Shown here one piece after another: positions 63,026-64,000 of a stretch of DNA of 64,000 nucleotides. Source of the DNA: HXMU1420-13 sp965249965 (lineage in GTDB: Bacteria; Bacteroidota; Rhodothermia; Balneolales; Balneolaceae); the NCBI GenBank assembly GCA_965249965.1, contig OZ252262.1:3410001-3474000 (forward strand). Direction: 5' to 3'. The first letter of the stretch is position 1. Each line of letters starts with the position of its first letter. The position numbers and the translations under genes were made by a program. The notes under the pieces were generated by a model. It was given only the letters and a program-made list of their open reading frames with translations, was not told the DNA's origin and searched no databases.

Positions 63026-63990
63026 AAACTTGCTCGCCTGAATACCTGTGTAGGACCTTCATAATCTACCGTTGTATCGTACCTCCAACGGTATCCGTAA
63101 AGCTTTGACCTATCTCCCGTATATTCAAAACTCCAGGTTACACCGAAGAAATCATCTGTGATGTACACCCATCCATTCCCATCATTACAATCACCACTCC
63201 ATACACCCGTTGCATCTGATTCAAACAATTGACCTTCGAGAATATATTCTTTCTTTCTCCAGGTACCATTTTCAAAATATTCAGTACGATCGATCTGAAA
63301 AATGTCCTGCTGCTTATCATCTTTATAGTACACAATTTCCCATTTTCCAGGAATAAACCGGCTAAAATCAGGACAACTGGATATTGTTAAGTATTGGGTG
63401 ATTTCTTGCCTGTATTCTTTATCAGCAAAAGGTTTGTATTCGAATTGGTAATCCCGGTCTAATATCAAAAAAGGCTCATCGGGCTCATTTGTGGTTATGA
63501 TAAAGTCACCTGTCTCAGTGTCTTTTTGGATATCAACACCTAATTCTCTTTCTGTTGACAAGTCGGATATTAACTCCAGATACTGAGCATTGATTTTTTC
63601 TGTTTTAGTATTCTCTTTTGGTTCATTTAAAAACCGGAAGGAATCAACAAATGAAAAATCTTCGATAATGTTTTGAATTCTGACTACCGGTACCCAAAGT
63701 TCATCTCTACCAAAGTCATCCCTTGAGTATGATTCTTTACTTTCATACACCCCGGTGAAAGAAAGTTGGTAATTAAACCCTGCTTCTATATAGAGTGTAT
63801 CTGTAGTCTGGCTAGTTAATTTATATTTTTTGGAAGATTCACTGCCAATTTGTTCGAGCTCGGAACTGATGGAATCAGTGGTTAAATACCATACACATTT
63901 AAAATTCTCTTTAATGGATGAAATAAGACTTAGTGCCTTACCAGTATTCGTCCACGAAACAAACATATCAATAAGACTTGGTTCTCCCAC
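63022..63990 (-). CDS. Protein of unknown function, start cut by window edge
   Basis: 322 aa are visible from a GTG at 63990, but the frame is open to base 64000, so the real start probably lies outside the window. The sequence is strand-rich and acidic, with no catalytic motif that I recognise. The beginning (EPSLIDMFVSWTNTGKALS) may be the middle of an Ig-like domain, and the end (GTWRKKEYILEGQLF, WSFEYTGDRSKLYGYRWRYD) a lipocalin-like sandwich. Probably secreted, but the signal would be outside the window. Confidence 0.55.
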   Translation of the reverse strand: MGEPSLIDMFVSWTNTGKALSLISSIKENFKCVWYLTTDSISSELEQIGSESSKKYKLTSQTTDTLYIEAGFNYQLSFTGVYESKESYSRDDFGRDELWVPVVRIQNIIEDFSFVDSFRFLNEPKENTKTEKINAQYLELISDLSTERELGVDIQKDTETGDFIITTNEPDEPFLILDRDYQFEYKPFADKEYRQEITQYLTISSCPDFSRFIPGKWEIVYYKDDKQQDIFQIDRTEYFENGTWRKKEYILEGQLFESDATGVWSGDCNDGNGWVYITDDFFGVTWSFEYTGDRSKLYGYRWRYDTTVDYEGPTQVFRRASF

Positions 63991-64000
63991 TTCTACCTCA

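Noticed and set aside
1..64000. tRNA, rRNA, tmRNA or integron integrase genes
   Set aside because: I found no cloverleaf-like segment, rRNA-like stretch or tyrosine recombinase motif; small structured RNAs can be missed by eye, so this is weaker for tRNA than for intI.

Overview
The window looks like chromosome from a member of the Balneolota/Rhodothermota side of the Bacteroidota group. The inference rests on three things. Two secreted proteins end in a type IX secretion (T9SS) sorting domain with an NPFNPST-type motif (16439-19060 and 56111-57721). A DUF1800/DUF1501 secreted pair is present. The replicative polymerase carries its own N-terminal proofreading exonuclease. Base composition is moderately AT-rich, and genes lie on both strands in short operons. 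I saw no rRNA, tRNA or CRISPR array.

Layout. 1-10.3 kb: housekeeping and envelope genes (amidohydrolase, TPR histidine kinase, pyrG with a NUDIX gene, a glycerophosphodiesterase, rlmB, a NamZ-type muramidase, ndk). 10.4-19.1 kb: a nucleotide cyclase of unusual build, mgsA with a thioredoxin-domain gene, an ECF sigma/anti-sigma pair, and a five-CHRD T9SS protein. 19.1-28 kb: mnmA, a secreted glycoside hydrolase, a DsrE protein, an HNH nuclease, a PiT-like permease, an RsbW-like kinase, an RluA-type enzyme and trxA. 28.1-34.8 kb: a DnaQ-DnaE fusion polymerase divergent from umuD, a four-helix-bundle gene, and umuC. 34.9-41.3 kb: a 2-hydroxyacid dehydrogenase, ilvE-crcB, ppc and tag.

The most interesting region is 41.38-45.16 kb. 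Five small genes, all on the + strand and mostly of unknown function, are each followed by an almost identical ~90-base attC recombination site. This is an integron gene-cassette array. No integron integrase lies in the window, so here it is an orphan array (the 'CALIN' type). The first bases of each cassette are complementary to the R'' box of its own attC, as expected if each once existed as a free circle. Next to it, 45.65-48.75 kb is rich in dispersed intergenic repeats, including two ~120-base hairpin elements flanking a CBM9/DUF5916 outer-membrane protein gene.

48.8-64 kb: an amino-acid permease; a sulfur cluster (TauE-type exporter, MBL-rhodanese protein, two half-size YeeE/YedE channels) divergent from a GntR regulator with a palindromic operator candidate between them; DinB, LpxH-like and OsmC proteins; the DUF1800/DUF1501 pair; a small lipoprotein; a glutamine-synthetase-like ligase/kinase/HAD operon; and a gene cut by the window edge.

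A second notable point is the UmuD homologue. It keeps the family sequence around the cleavage site, but both residues of the Ser-Lys self-cleavage dyad are replaced (Ala and Arg). All functional calls come from reading motifs by eye; no database search was run.
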